This document shows positions 1-10,984 of a DNA stretch of 64,000 bases, piece after piece. Source of the DNA: Chanodichthys erythropterus (lineage: Eukaryota > Chordata > Actinopteri > Cypriniformes > Xenocyprididae); contig NC_090226.1 of the NCBI RefSeq assembly GCF_024489055.1, positions 10,001 to 74,000 of the forward strand. The letters are read 5' to 3'. The position numbers and the translations under genes were made by a program. A model generated the notes under the pieces. It had not been told where the DNA came from, did not search any database, and worked only from the letters and a program-made list of their open reading frames with translations. Position 1 is the stretch's first letter; each line of letters begins with the position of its first letter.

Positions 1-1009
1 AACAGGTGGATCCAATAGGTTGCCATGTTAATATACATACAATAAACTTATCAAGAGAACAGAAACTAAGACAGGAAATTTACAGGAACTGGGACCAAAA
101 TAAAATAAAAACCTGGCAATTAAGTCATTTTGAAAATTTGAATTATGTAAAATTACAAATAATACAGAGGGGCCTATGGGCACAAGAATAAGGTAAAATT
201 AAGAGGTTGGGGGGGGGAGGTTAACACACTTTAAAAATTAACACTGCAACAAGACAGGGAACATTAAGCAGCATAAAAGATACTTCAAAATGAGAACATA
301 AACACAAAACAAGGCCTAACAAAATACATACAAGTCAATTCACAAATAGTCACTCTCATAGAAAGCTTTACAATATGAGGAGCACACAAAGCAGACAAAG
401 AAACAAGTGAATATGCTTTTTTAAAAATACAACAAAGTAATCATTTTAATTTTTTACTGCCCTTGTTAAGTACAAAGACAAAGCAAGGCATTAACACTAA
501 AAAAATTTTAAAATTGAAAATGCATTACTTAATTTAACTGACAGACAAATAGGCATAAAAACAAGGGTATAGAAGGGGGAAAAGGAATAGGTGCACAGAA
601 GAATACAAAAGGGACATGTGGACAAAGGATCACGGTTGCAAAAACAATTTCTGAAATAAAAAAGGAACACATGATACTGGCTTAAAGTACTAGTGCAAAA
701 ATCACAACATAGTACAAAAACCACAGCTACAAAATATTGAAATAGATAAATGGGGAAAAAAAGCCTTAGACACTAAAAAAGGTACACAAATATAAATTAT
801 GCAGACAGGTTTAACAGCAAATTAGACAGCAAATTACACCAACTATAACAGAAGTGATTCAAAACTGATTTGTCTACCAAGTCTCAGACACAAACAAGCA
901 CTGCTGAAATATAAAGCATTTGTACATACCAAAATATGCTTGGCGGGAAACTTAAATCTTTTTAATGCACCAATAATCAACCATCCCTGAAGCTTTTTAG
1001 TGTACCTTC
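1..1009. other. A-rich intergenic DNA, no gene seen
   Basis: The plus strand is strongly A-rich, with many short A runs. The only open frames are short and resemble nothing I know. No splice-bounded exon, inverted repeat or tandem array was found. It adjoins the 3' side of a minus-strand LINE fragment, so part may be decayed retrotransposon sequence, but I cannot show that. Confidence 0.4.
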
Positions 1010-1650
1010 CTAAATGCATCTCTGCTGCCTAGATTTGTGCCACTTCCTCTCTGCAGCCCCGAGTCTAGACCGCTGCTCACAGAGAGCATAAGAGAGCCAG
1101 GGGGCAGAGGGGGTGGTACGGACTGGTCTGGTTAAAAGAGGGCAGAAGTCATCTAAGCAAGATGTAAGAGTGGTGCAAAGAGTGTCAGCAGCATTGTTAG
1201 TGTCCAGTGATGAGAACTGGTTAGGGGGAGGAAGTGTGGATGAGACAAGAGGATACGTGGGATGGTGAGAGGGAGCGTAGGTTTCACCGAAAAGTAACAT
1301 GTGCTGGAGTGTGTGTTGAGTTAGGAGTCAGGTTGAGATTAAAAGTGATGAGAAAGTGGTCTGAAGTGTGTAGTGGAGTAACCAGTGTATTGTGGGTGGA
1401 GCCACAGCATGTGTAGATGAGGTCCAATTGGTTACCTGATTTGTGGGTAGCTGAGGTGGCCACTCGCTTGAGATCAAATGAGGCAAGTAGAGTGTGGAAG
1501 TCAGCAGCCTGAAGTTTGTCTAGATGAATGTTGAAAATCTCCAAGTACTAGCAGAGGAGTACCATCCTCAGGGAAGGATGAGAGTAACACATCTAACTCC
1601 TCCAAGAAGTTGTTTTTGGTGGTGTCAGTGTCCTCTGGTCAAATCATGGT
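1010..1650 (-). pseudogene. L2-like LINE fragment, endonuclease C-terminal part
   Basis: Read on the minus strand this gives the end of an apurinic-type endonuclease domain of a fish non-LTR retrotransposon. A stretch reading LLVLGDFNIHLDK (about 1520-1580) is followed by HKSGNQLDLIYT and HTSDHFLITFNL. Further on comes the post-endonuclease linker with TPSAPWLSYALCEQRSRL and AAERKWHKS. These phrases are typical of fish L2-type LINEs. One extra T in the GDF region shifts the frame, and the reading crosses to another frame near 1290, so the copy is dead. Reverse transcriptase does not follow. Confidence 0.75.
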
Positions 1651-3305
1651 CTCATTCAGACCCAAGAGAAGTGGAGGAGTGTGGTTACATCTGGATTAAA
1701 GTCAGCATCAGAACACAGACAGAAAGTGAAAGGTGTGGGTGAGGTACAGGAGAGAGGAAAATTGGATGTGAGACAGGAGTAATGAACAAAAAGGAGAAGT
1801 TAAAAAAAAAAACTGAAGTAGATAAGTAAAACAAGTTAATTGACTTATCTGCAGCCTTGATCAGTGAACTTCTGCTGGTAGACCCTCAGTCTTCACAAGT
1901 CCAAACAGAGAGGGTGTCACACAAAGGGCTGAACTTTGTCAGTGCTAATGCTGTGAGGGCACAGTGATTAGAGGAAAGTGTATGAACAAGTTTACTTTTA
2001 CAATAAAGAGGAAAAAAAAAAACAATTAAAATATGCATAAAAAAAAAAAACGAACAACAAGAAGAGTATAAATAAAAACTTCAATAAAAGGCTATATAAA
2101 ATTATCCACCAGGTTATTTGAGTACGATGCAATGTTTCAAGTCCTATTATCCACAATGAGAGAATCCTTCAACGTCGTTTTTGGAGTCCTCCACCATGTG
2201 GGTAAAAGCCTTGATCTGTAACCTCTCTACCAGCTTGACTTAAACTAAGTGCTCCCACAATGAACACCATGATATGACACAAATAAAGTCCTTTCTAGAA
2301 ATAAAGCAAGCAAATAGCTATCAATAGTGATCTTATTTCACAAGTAACATCTGGAAATCAATCCATACTTACAGTAGAGCAGAAACTCAGTTCTCAAAGG
2401 ACATTAGAAGAGCAATTAGGTAGCTTGAGTTAAAACCATGAGGCTTCCCTCTACCAAACAAGCTAATTTCTTCTATGGTGGCCAGGCTTATATGCTGGCT
2501 ACCTCCAGGCACTAGCGCCCTCAAGCTGCTCCTAGTGGTACTACCATTGCTTTACCCACTACACACTAGGAAAACAACAATAATAATGGAGCTAAAATAC
2601 AATAATAAAGCCAGGTAACGTCTTGTCCATTACAATGTAAAGTATAAAGGTGTATAAGTTTCAGCATTCACCTGAATAAGCTTCATGCTGAAGTCATAAA
2701 CTACAAATTGGCTGCAGTTAGGGCACAGGAGATCCAGCTTTTCCAAGACATCCAGCTGATCTGAGATTACAGCACAAGTTAAGGTTGATCTTATCTGCAC
2801 TAAAAGCTAGTTAGTTGCATTGAAGATTATACCTCCAGGAAACATTTTGCCCCTTCCTTTCCAGTTTTTGGTGTGAGGTCTGGAATGAAGTGAAGTTGCA
2901 AGAGAGTGGATATGTCATTGCATCCTCTGATAATAGATGAGCAGAGAGTGGCTTCAGCTTTGGGACTGCAGAACTGCCAGAGAGCTGTAAACAGATTTGG
3001 GTGAGGTGCAGAGAAAACTTAGATTAGTAGAACTGCATCATCTTCTTTATCTGAAGCAGAAGCAATGACAAACAGCAGAGAGTATATAAGACATTATCTG
3101 CAGCCTTGTGTTTTTAGACCCAGGCATTCACATGAGTTAGGTATCCACATGAGGACAGATGCTTCTGAATTTGTGCCAAACATCTAAACGCACAAGTGAA
3201 CACTGAAAAGATCCGCACCTTCTTAAAGAAAACTACAGCACATGAATAAAGCAAAACAGTTTTTAAGAAGAGTTGCATAGAAAGTTTGCTTGTTAAAATT
3301 ACAAG
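1651..3305. other. Intergenic DNA, no gene recognised
   Basis: AT-rich sequence with short A homopolymers near 1800 and 2040. No exon-like frame, convincing inverted repeat or tandem array was found. Confidence 0.4.
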
Positions 3306-3475
3306 TGACTTCTAGCTTCTGACCAAGGCTGTATCTCAATACTAGTGTTACTTGATCTCAGTGCTGCGTTCGACACTATAGATCATAAAATACTTGATTG
3401 ATTACAAAATTACACTGGTATTTAGGGATAGGCATAAGGTGGTTTAGATCGTACCTATCAGACGGTTATGTGGTG
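3306..3475 (+). pseudogene. L2-like reverse transcriptase fragment
   Basis: The plus strand encodes broken pieces of the central RT region: SDQGCIS, then LVLLDLSAAFDTIDHKIL, then a frame-shifted WFRSYLSDR-like stretch. LDLSAAFDTIDH is the RT motif A region of fish L2 elements. The SDQGCIS block is also present at about 52880-52900 in another L2 fragment in this window. Both ends are truncated and nothing useful is encoded. Confidence 0.65.
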
Positions 3476-3675
3476 ACACGATATCAGTTCGCCAATTATT
3501 TAATTATTTAATTGCGCTGCCGACCAATGAGGAAAAGTGAATTACGTGACAAACTATTTAAGGAGGGGTTTCTCATGTGAATGATGCAGAGGAAGTGAGT
3601 GCAAACCTGTACTAACGTGAATGGAAGTGACTGGTGAAATGTGCGCTGTGCGAGGTCCAGTCCAGTCTCTACTAC

Positions 3676-3965
3676 GACGGCAGGCAACGGCACATGCCTT
3701 GGATTATGCCTCCTCAAATGTTCTTCTGGTCCGTGCTGCAAATGTAGGGCTAACAGCTCTGGTGTTAACTACTCACCTGCTACTCATCTGACTCGGGCCT
3801 CCCCTCGTGGCTCTCTGCTGTGACGGCCGGCATCGGTGTGTGCCTTGGACTGTGCCTCTTCAAGTGTTCTTCTGGTCCGTGCTGCAGGCGTGGGGCTAGC
3901 GGCTCTGGTGCTGACTACTTACCTGTTACTCCTCTGACGCAAGACCAGCGGCTCCGGGAGTCTGG
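3676..3965 (+). repeat. Two-copy 146-bp tandem duplication, Cys-rich when translated
   Basis: Two adjacent copies start at about 3676 and 3822. Both hold the exact block GTTCTTCTGGTCCGTGCTGC and align over most of their length. In one plus frame both translate as CLGLCLxKCSSGPCC, then a Ser/Gly-rich stretch, then a YxPxTxLT pattern. Several differences between the copies are synonymous in that frame. No start, signal peptide or splice context makes it a gene. It could be the leader of a retroelement. A (CA)n tract follows at 3989. Confidence 0.5.
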
Positions 3966-3985
3966 GTACAACTCGACGCACACAC

Positions 3986-3988
<3 letters not shown>

Positions 3989-4016
<28 letters not shown>
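3989..4016. repeat. (CA)n microsatellite
   Basis: A short run of CA dinucleotides. Confidence 0.9.
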
Positions 4017-4574
4017 CAACGCACTTCAAAATAGTTATGCCCTCCCTCACATACATGCATACACGTTTTTTCCTTTGTTTGTTGTTTGGAGATTGTTTTG
4101 CTCTGAACCCCAAAGTACGCTAAATAGGGCAACACTCCCACATAGGAAGGCAATATTCACCCGAAATGTCGATTTAGTGGTGTGAAAAATAATCGAGCAG
4201 GCTAGATTAGCCAGGGCTCGACTCAGAAGGGTTATTTTGTGCAAAATCGGTTAGATTTAGGGTTCGGGTGAGTGTAAGGGGCATCTTTCGAATTAGAGTG
4301 CTTATATATGTGGCTCTACAACATCACACACACCAACTAATTACTGCAAAACAATTAAACAGTACAGTACTTCTGGTGACGAAATTCATGTCACATGCAC
4401 TGTGCGCTTGTGGCGGGAATCTGAACTATCTGCTTGTTCAAACAATCGAAGATGGAAAATCTTTACTTGTGCAGTTCAGTTTGGTTCCACTACTGGCATA
4501 AAAAGGACACACTTCACCTTTAAACTAGTGACATTAGTCAGACACAAAAATAAACCAGTAAAAGCAGAAAGTAC

Positions 4575-4793
4575 CTTACTAAGGGTGGAAAACGAAGGCC
4601 AGGACTGGAAGCCGTACTCAGAGGCGAAGCGCGTGCATGCGAAAGCAGTCCAGTTCCAGCAATCATTGTAATAGCTATAGTAGTGCGTGTCACCATAGTG
4701 GGGGTCATAGGGGTCATGAGCCACCCAGCCTTCCTTCTCTGACTCGACCCCATTGGTTGGGCTGGACACTAGAAACGGACGCGTGCCGTCCTC
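4575..4793 (-). pseudogene. manba: Beta-mannosidase-like exon, downstream of the pair
   Basis: A 73-codon exon in phase with the exon at 4869-5036. It starts after a CAG acceptor (4794-4796) with EDGTRPFLVSSPTNG, continues through YGDTHYYSYYNDCWNW, and ends FASEYGFQSWPSFSTLSK. FASEYG(F/Y)QSWPS is the conserved block around the catalytic nucleophile glutamate of the glycoside hydrolase family 2 lysosomal beta-mannosidase, which removes terminal beta-linked mannose from N-glycan breakdown products. The donor is either AAG|GTACTT, ending at 4575, or the stronger A|GTAAGG a few bases earlier. No later manba exon was found between here and position 1. The exon itself is open. I call it part of an orphan or truncated copy; a functional gene with distant exons is less likely. 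Confidence 0.8.
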
Positions 4794-4868
4794 CTGAATT
4801 AAAGCACAGCATCCGCTGATAACACTGAAGGCAGAAGTGTGATGTAAGTCTGTGTGTGTCAGTCTCAC

Positions 4869-5036
4869 CTGCAGCACGAGGTCTCTGATGTTCTCCACGT
4901 ACAGACTGACGTAATCTCTCACATACAGCGGCCGCTCGGCAGCAGAGATGTTGAACCAGTCAGCTGCCATGGCGGCTTCATTCTCGTTGTTCCCGCTCCA
5001 GATGACCACAGACGGGTGAGATTTCAACTGGCGAAC
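4869..5036 (-). pseudogene. manba: Beta-mannosidase-like exon, upstream of the pair
   Basis: A 56-codon phase-0 exon beginning VRQLKSHPSVVIWSGNNENEAA and ending NIRDLVLQ. It is bounded by a TTCAG acceptor and a CAG|GTGAGA donor. WSGNNENE contains the Asn-Glu pair that supplies the acid/base glutamate in GH2 beta-mannosidases. The intron to the next exon is only 75 bp, typical of compact fish introns, and the junction reads LVLQ-EDGTRPF, in frame and collinear with the family. The preceding manba exon (expected to carry a VWQDFMFACALYP-type block) was not found up to il1rapl1, and an L2 fragment and a TTAA element lie just upstream. The retained intron rules out a processed pseudogene, so a partial duplication is more likely. 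Confidence 0.8.
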
Positions 5037-5225
5037 CTGAAGCACAATAATAAAATAAAAGTGCAAACAATGCCTGGTGGGTCAGTGAGATAACGCTGTT
5101 TTTCTGAGCATCAGATCTAGGACTGTCACGATTGCAATTTACCTGTGACGAGTAACCAGGAAAATACGGGAAGTGGCACATTCCACGGATGAGAATCCCA
5201 TCTCTGCATATGCTGTGAGTTTGGA

Positions 5226-5414
5226 TTGATTCTAATGTTCATCTGGGAATGTCCCCTGGACATGTTGACTGGATTTACACAAACCTTATATCAAGGAGGC
5301 ACAAAATCACTCTGGACTGTTCCCTGCTGGTGGATTGACCTGCCTAACGCGACTCTACTAACTCATTTCCAAGAAACAGCTGAAGACATATCTTTTTCGG
5401 CAACACTTGACCCA
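5226..5414 (+). mobile_element. L2-like LINE 3' end, left half
   Basis: One frame ends with SKKQLKTYLFRQHLT, the usual C-terminus of fish L2-type ORF2. The 3' UTR continues at 6069 after an inserted TTAA-flanked element. Left of about 5226 the match fades. Confidence 0.6.
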
Positions 5415-5418
5415 TTAA

Positions 5419-6064
5419 AGGTGGGGTAAGCAATATTTCATAAACACCAACAACAAACGTGTAACCAATCAGCATTAGGGGTGTATGACGGTCGAGGAGA
5501 CAGAACGAGCAAGAGGGGTATTTGAAGAAAGACTGCAGAAAGAGAGATGAGACACAATACAAAAGAGCTCAAAAGAATATTACTGGAATGAGATCTTTAG
5601 GACCCGCATTAATATTAGAAAAGCTTTCTAGCGAGAAGGCCTGAAAACAGACGCGGAGGCGCTACAACAAACTCTTGTTTGTATTTACTCTTGTGTACTG
5701 TATGTTCATTTTTTGTGCTTCCTTGTCATTCGTTCATCATCCACGCTTTATTTTTCGTTGCGTGTCAGCTGTGATAAACACACATCCACTCTCGCATTGC
5801 GTGTGTAACAGAGGCCAGCTAGTGAAAGCTGTGCAGGTAAACCACAGCGAACGGACAACCGCTAGAGAATGCAGTGTTTAGCGTCATTGTTAGCGCACTC
5901 GTCTCGCCTGCCAGCAGCGATCCAGCCGGGGTTCGAGGAGGGTGGTTCGGATTGGAGGGTGAGTTTTGGAGGCGGAGCAATGAAGAAAGGGGTGTGTTTG
6001 TTAGGGTTGATTTCAAATATCAACAATGTTCAACAGTGTTTTTGAAATATGGCTTAACCCACCT
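5419..6064. mobile_element. TTAA-flanked inverted-repeat element (MITE), 646 bp
   Basis: It is bounded by TTAA at 5415-5418 and 6065-6068. Its ends are inverted repeats: AGGTGGGGTAAGC on the left, and the complement AGGTGGGTTAAGCC on the right, with similarity continuing for about 35 bp. TTAA duplication is characteristic of piggyBac and Kolobok superfamily transposons; which one is unknown. There is no transposase frame, so it is non-autonomous. It sits cleanly inside an L2 3' end. Near 5890-5945 it contains a tRNA-like stretch with GGGGTTCGAGG, like a B box. Confidence 0.75.
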
Positions 6065-6068
6065 TTAA

Positions 6069-6240
6069 TACTAACACTGACTATTCTATATCTATTTTAA
6101 AAAAACAACTTGTTACATGTACTGTGCCAGGCTGACTGGGATTGTCACGTCACTTGCATATTGTTGCCCTATTGTTAGTCTCATTGCTTCTATTGCTCTA
6201 CTCTTTTGTAAGTTGCTTTGGATTAAAAGTAAATGTAAAT
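6069..6240 (+). mobile_element. L2-like LINE 3' end, right half
   Basis: This continues the element interrupted at 5414. The end reads TTGTAAGTTGCTTTGGATTA followed by AAAGTAAATG, matching the common fish LINE/SINE tail that usually ends in ...GCGTCTGCTAAATG. Confidence 0.55.
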
Positions 6241-6317
6241 ATAATGTTTCTTTCTTAGTGTAACCAACCGGTGGCTTGCAACGGCCAGTGTGACGTGCGG
6301 CCAGCTATGAAAAAAGA

Positions 6318-7055
6318 AGAATGGCATCTATGCTAATATCTGTTTATCACGAGATATACCGTAGTCAGCCGGATCCTGGCCGTATCCAGATCAGAAGGAG
6401 GACCTGCACCTAGACACGACCACAACCCATCCCTGCAGTGTCAGCTGAGATTGTGTCAACTAGATCATCCCGTGAATGGTGGCAAAATGGTGTCCATATC
6501 GGCATGATGAATCCGATCTTCAACCAGATGGAACTGAATAAAATATTTAAATTTTTGCGATCCCAATCTGACTTATGACCTGTAACACCACCTGAATCAT
6601 AATCATGCACTGTTCGTTGTAGGCCAGAGGAGGACTGGTCCCCCGACTGAGCCTGGTTTCTCCCAAGGTATTTTTCTCCATTTCTGTCACCTGTTGGAGT
6701 TAGGGTTCCTTTCCGCTGTTGTCTCTGGCTTGCTTAGTTGGGGACAATTTTTGTATTCAAAATATTCAAATTCTTTGCATTAAAAATCTTTATTATATTA
6801 AATAGCTTTTCATTAATACGGAGTCCCACAAGGCTCAATTCATATGCCACTCCTATTCAACCTGTGCATGCTGCCACTGAGCCAAATAATGAGAAAAAAC
6901 ATTGCATTTCATTTGGAAACAACAATGAAATTCTTAAGGTGAACACATACCTTGAGGCTAGGGGTCAAACAACAAAAGTAAGGAATCTTGGTGTGATTCT
7001 GGAGTCAGACCTTAGCTTCAGTAGTCATGTAAAAGCAACAACTAAATCATAACTA
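6318..7055 (+). mobile_element. Decayed L2-like LINE pieces (3' UTR and RT)
   Basis: Around 6321-6400 the sequence AATGGCATCTATGCTAATAT and the following GGATCCTGGCCGTATCCAG resemble 32389-32462, downstream of an L2 ORF. Around 6625-6745 is the common fish motif GAGGACTGGTCCCCCGACTG with CTCTGGCTTGCTTAGTTGGG. At 6827-6900 the frame reads YGVPQGS...PLLFNLCML (an RT motif). At 6920-7050 it reads NTYLEARGQTTKVRNLGVIL and SDLSFSSHVKA, an RT thumb-like region. The order is scrambled and interrupted. Confidence 0.6.
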
Positions 7056-7391
7056 AATGTAAAACATTTAGGCTAAACATTTTCTGGGTAAATGAGCAAA
7101 AACCAACATCCTGCCCTAAGACATCAAAGATATCATAAGGAAGCACTGAGTCTTTGTCCAGTCTTATGACATATAAATCTATATTGAACAACTGTCAGTA
7201 ATATTTTTTTCTGTCTTAGGCTCTATTCACATCTGTGAACACTCATCACCGCTGGAAAAACACTACATGACACGCTGCACCTTTTATTAATGCCAGGATT
7301 GCGTTTTTTGTGTTACCTTGAAGACCACAAGGGGTCGCTGTGTGACTGGACTTTTCCAAATGCCATTTTTTTCCTCGCTTTGGAGAGAATA

Positions 7392-7573
7392 GCCTTGTCC
7401 AAATACCCACACTTGCGGTCTTTGCACTTGACCACTTGTCTACTTACATGACGTATTTCCTGTATTTGGCTCAAGTGTTCAAGTAGGCGTGAAGACTGCA
7501 AGTGTGTGTAGAACTTTTGATTGCCTGATGGGACACACTTATAGTCTTGTAAAAAAATGCAAGTGTTTACAGC

Positions 7574-7621
<48 letters not shown>

Positions 7622-8097
7622 TTCAGTACTATGCATTTTAAAATACACTTCTAAATGTCTGTTCAGTGGTCGATATGTAACTAACAGAAGACAATATTAC
7701 AATTTTGGTGCTTCTTTAAGTGATAAAAAACCGTTGCAAATGTTGTACAAAATAGCCCACTCATCTTTGCATCAATAAAATGTGCAACACTTTATATTTT
7801 ACTACCAAATTATATGCATTATATAATTAATTTAACTTACAGTCGAATGTTTTCCTTGACATCTCACGATTTCGGAGCATGTGAGTTCCAGAACATAATG
7901 CATGGTGGGATACGCTAGCCTCGAATACCACTCAGAAGCGGCATTCAAGGTAGTGTGGGTTTAGTCTGCATTAAGGGCACTGCACTTGACATTTTTAAGA
8001 CACTGGACAGTCTTGTGCACTTACTTCCTGCCGCGTGCACGAGCTCTCAAGTGGCCAGGACCACAAGTGTGGATATTTGGACAAGGCAAATGAGAAA
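7392..8097. mobile_element. Inverted-repeat element with CCTTGTCCAAATA ends
   Basis: The left end GCCTTGTCCAAATACCCACA and the right end, whose complement is GCCTTGTCCAAATATCCACA, form inverted repeats of about 29 bp with few mismatches. The interior holds a (TTA)n tract and no transposase frame. I could not identify a clear target duplication, so the superfamily is open. It is probably a MITE. Confidence 0.6.
7577..7621. repeat. (TTA)n microsatellite
   Basis: About 15 TTA units inside the inverted-repeat element. It generates poly-Leu and poly-Asn frames, which are artefacts. Confidence 0.9.
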
Positions 8098-9965
8098 CAG
8101 CAACTGGTACGGAAGCCCTTAGATGCCAATGCATGCATTATTGTATTCTGTCAGGCAAAAATCTGCAAAACTTTGACTGTATTTGTTCCCCTTTACATGA
8201 TTTTCTTGTTTTAATTCTGTTTTAATTATTTTCATTTAAATTGGCATTCATTATTGTATTTCTACTTTTAACAATGTTAATAATGTGAGAAACGTATGGT
8301 TAGTCAATTCAAATAACCAATCATATAGTAAATTTGGACAGAAATTATTCTGAATATGTACTTCTGAATAAGAATTTAATTTATAACCGTTAAAAAAAAT
8401 CAAACTACCTGTATTAAACCTGTGAACATCTTATTCTGATCTTCCTCTACATTATTCTATAACCCAGTTTCATAACTCACTGTGTGAATTTAACTCAATT
8501 TAAACAAATAAGATGACATGGAATATTAATAAATGTGTATTTTATTATTATTAATGATAGTTTCTCTTCAATTAACATTGCAGATACAGAATAAAAAAGA
8601 GAAAAATTCAAAAACAGGAGACAAACAGAACCTTAATCTTTAGTGTAAGATTGGTGAAAGTGCCAGAGACAAATTCTGTGCTATATATTATTATTATTAT
8701 TAATAATATTATTGTTATTTATTTTGATCAGCAATATCAGAAATATTCATGAAACAACTTGCCACTCTCTTGGAAAATGCCAACGGTTTTTGTTTTCCTT
8801 TTTTTCATGAATGTGGCTAGATTGTCTTCATTTTATTACCGTTTCAATTTATATTTACACAATGTAATAAAAAATACAAGAAAAAAATCCTTGTAAAAAT
8901 ATGAAAAGTAAAATAATAACATGGGAATAATTAGATTGGTGTCGTCTCAGATCAGTCCCTCGGGCTTCAGCGGGTCAGTGATTGTGAGAGGAGCTCAGCA
9001 CCAACACATTATTCCAAACAGAGCTGGCATTTACAAACTGGAAATCTGGGGTCTGTTTAGGATGAAATGCTTAATGAGAAGGTTGGCATGACCCTGTTTT
9101 TTTTTTTGTTTTTTTTCTCCTCCTTTGTGAGTTACAGATTTTTGCATATGATTTGTCCTTAATATTAAACAATGATTCTTTTGGCACTACTGATAAAATA
9201 AACAATGTGAATAACAAATGTGGTCTTATGCTGTGAATGAATGGACTTTGATCTTTTTTCTCCTATTTTAAATCCAGGGTTATATATCCACCAGCACATC
9301 TGAGAAGGCAAAATATATGTACCCATCGCTAATTGCCAGCTTTGGTTTCACTTAATTTGCATGCTAACAGAGTTTTGAGTTATTGATGTAAAGCCTTCAT
9401 TAGATAAACAGTGAGACTTAAAAACATGGCATCTAAAACTAAGCTGAACGTCTGCACAACTCAGATCTAGGCTGCACAGTGTATGTGACGGGGCAGCTTC
9501 ATTAATGAATGCCTGGACAGACCAGCACACGAGGACTGGCTGACTGACCCTCTTATAAAAACAGCGGACATTCACATTCCTTGAAATTTGGCCCTCTACT
9601 TGTCTTGTATTAAGCTACGAGAGTAGAGGTGTGTGTAAGCTGCCCCTATTTGCTGACACAGGACTGGCCCATTGTATAAAATGAGGTAAAAATTGGCCCA
9701 GGTCTGCTCCTTCCCCTAATGACAGTTTCTACATTTACTACAATAGCACGTGTAAAACGTCACACTGATGAGGTGGAGAGAAGTGATGTGATAGCAGTAC
9801 CTTATAAAGAGTGACAGAATGCAGTAGCAGTCGATGTTTGTTGTGGAGCAGCTGGAGGCACTACAGTGGAGGTTAACAGGTTTTAATGTGCAGTGAAGAG
9901 AACAAATAATGTAACTATTTAGAGACAGATTAAGCACTTTTTCTGATGTGAAAATGTCTTTGCAA

Positions 9966-10000
<35 letters not shown>

Positions 10001-10984
10001 TGATTATATAATAAATTGAATACATATCTAGTTGCTATGCGCAGTCAGAAATGATGCCGGTATCATTGGGAACATTAAAACACAAATACTGGTTTTCCCC
10101 TGCTCATCCATGATTTGACAGGGACATTAAAAATACTCATTTTTTGAGTCATTTTTTTTTTTCTCTGAATTGATGAACTAAAATGTCTCTCCAGTGCTTC
10201 CATTAGTGTAATGAATGAAATGTGACGTATTATATGTCTTCCCAAGCAAATCCTTTTGTTATAAAAATATACTTTTTCTTTTAAAATAATATACAGATTT
10301 TCTGAAGTTCTCCCTATCAAGCTGAACAGCAAGGCTGTTTTTACTTCTTTCTTCTAAATAGAAAGTCTCAATATATTAAATAGAGAAACAGAGCAGCAGA
10401 GACACTAGAGCTTCATAATGATATCTAGTTTTTCCTCGTGAATGTCGGCCGTTCATTCAGGAAGAAGAAGAGCTTTCAGGCCTCGGTAGCATTTGCATAA
10501 TAGTGTGTTTTTCTTAGATCTCATCGACCAACCAAAAAAAAAAAAAATCTCAAAAGAGGAAAATATCCCAACAGCACAAATTCTGTAATGACTTAGAAAA
10601 CAAGTATTATTTCAAACAGTAGGTCAAGAGAAAAACACATCAGCCTTTACTCTGTCTCACGTGTCTCTGCTCAGTCATTTTATAAGGGGAAAAAGAACAA
10701 ATCAGACATGGTAAAAAAAATAAAAAAAATTCACATGAAAACAAAAGATGCTACAAAGAAACTGCAAACGATATGTACAAGACCCTGTATTCCTTGAGAC
10801 TATATGAACGAGCTGTTTGTGAGAGAATGAAACTGAATGGGCTCTCTTAATCTGCCTGTCTCGAGATTTCACATTGTTTCGAATCCCTGTGAATCATGGT
10901 GCAAAGTCAACAGCAGCGGTTTTTAAGGGTCTTAAAAAGTGCCATTAACATTCGACCAATAGAAGCGGTCCCTTGCCGGCGATG
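8098..10984 (-). other. Presumed il1rapl1 3' UTR and downstream DNA
   Basis: This lies directly after the il1rapl1 stop codon on the minus strand. It contains no recognisable coding exon. The first canonical AATAAA I found downstream of the stop on the minus strand is at 8832-8837 (plus strand TTTATT), and an ATTAAA lies at 9892-9897. Either could end the transcript, giving a UTR of about 1.1 or 2.1 kb. There is a (TA)n(GA)n tract at 9966-10000. The 3' end is inferred, not shown. Confidence 0.35.

Noticed and set aside
5037..5220. Upstream manba exon (frame reading MCHFPYFPGYSSQ)
   Set aside because: It does not match the expected beta-mannosidase sequence before VRQLKSHPS, and a continuous intron is the simpler reading.
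5885..5950. Functional tRNA gene
   Set aside because: No acceptor stem pairing or convincing anticodon arm could be made; it lies inside a TTAA element.
7313..7778. Poly-Asn and poly-Leu frames
   Set aside because: They come from the (TTA)n tract inside an inverted-repeat element.
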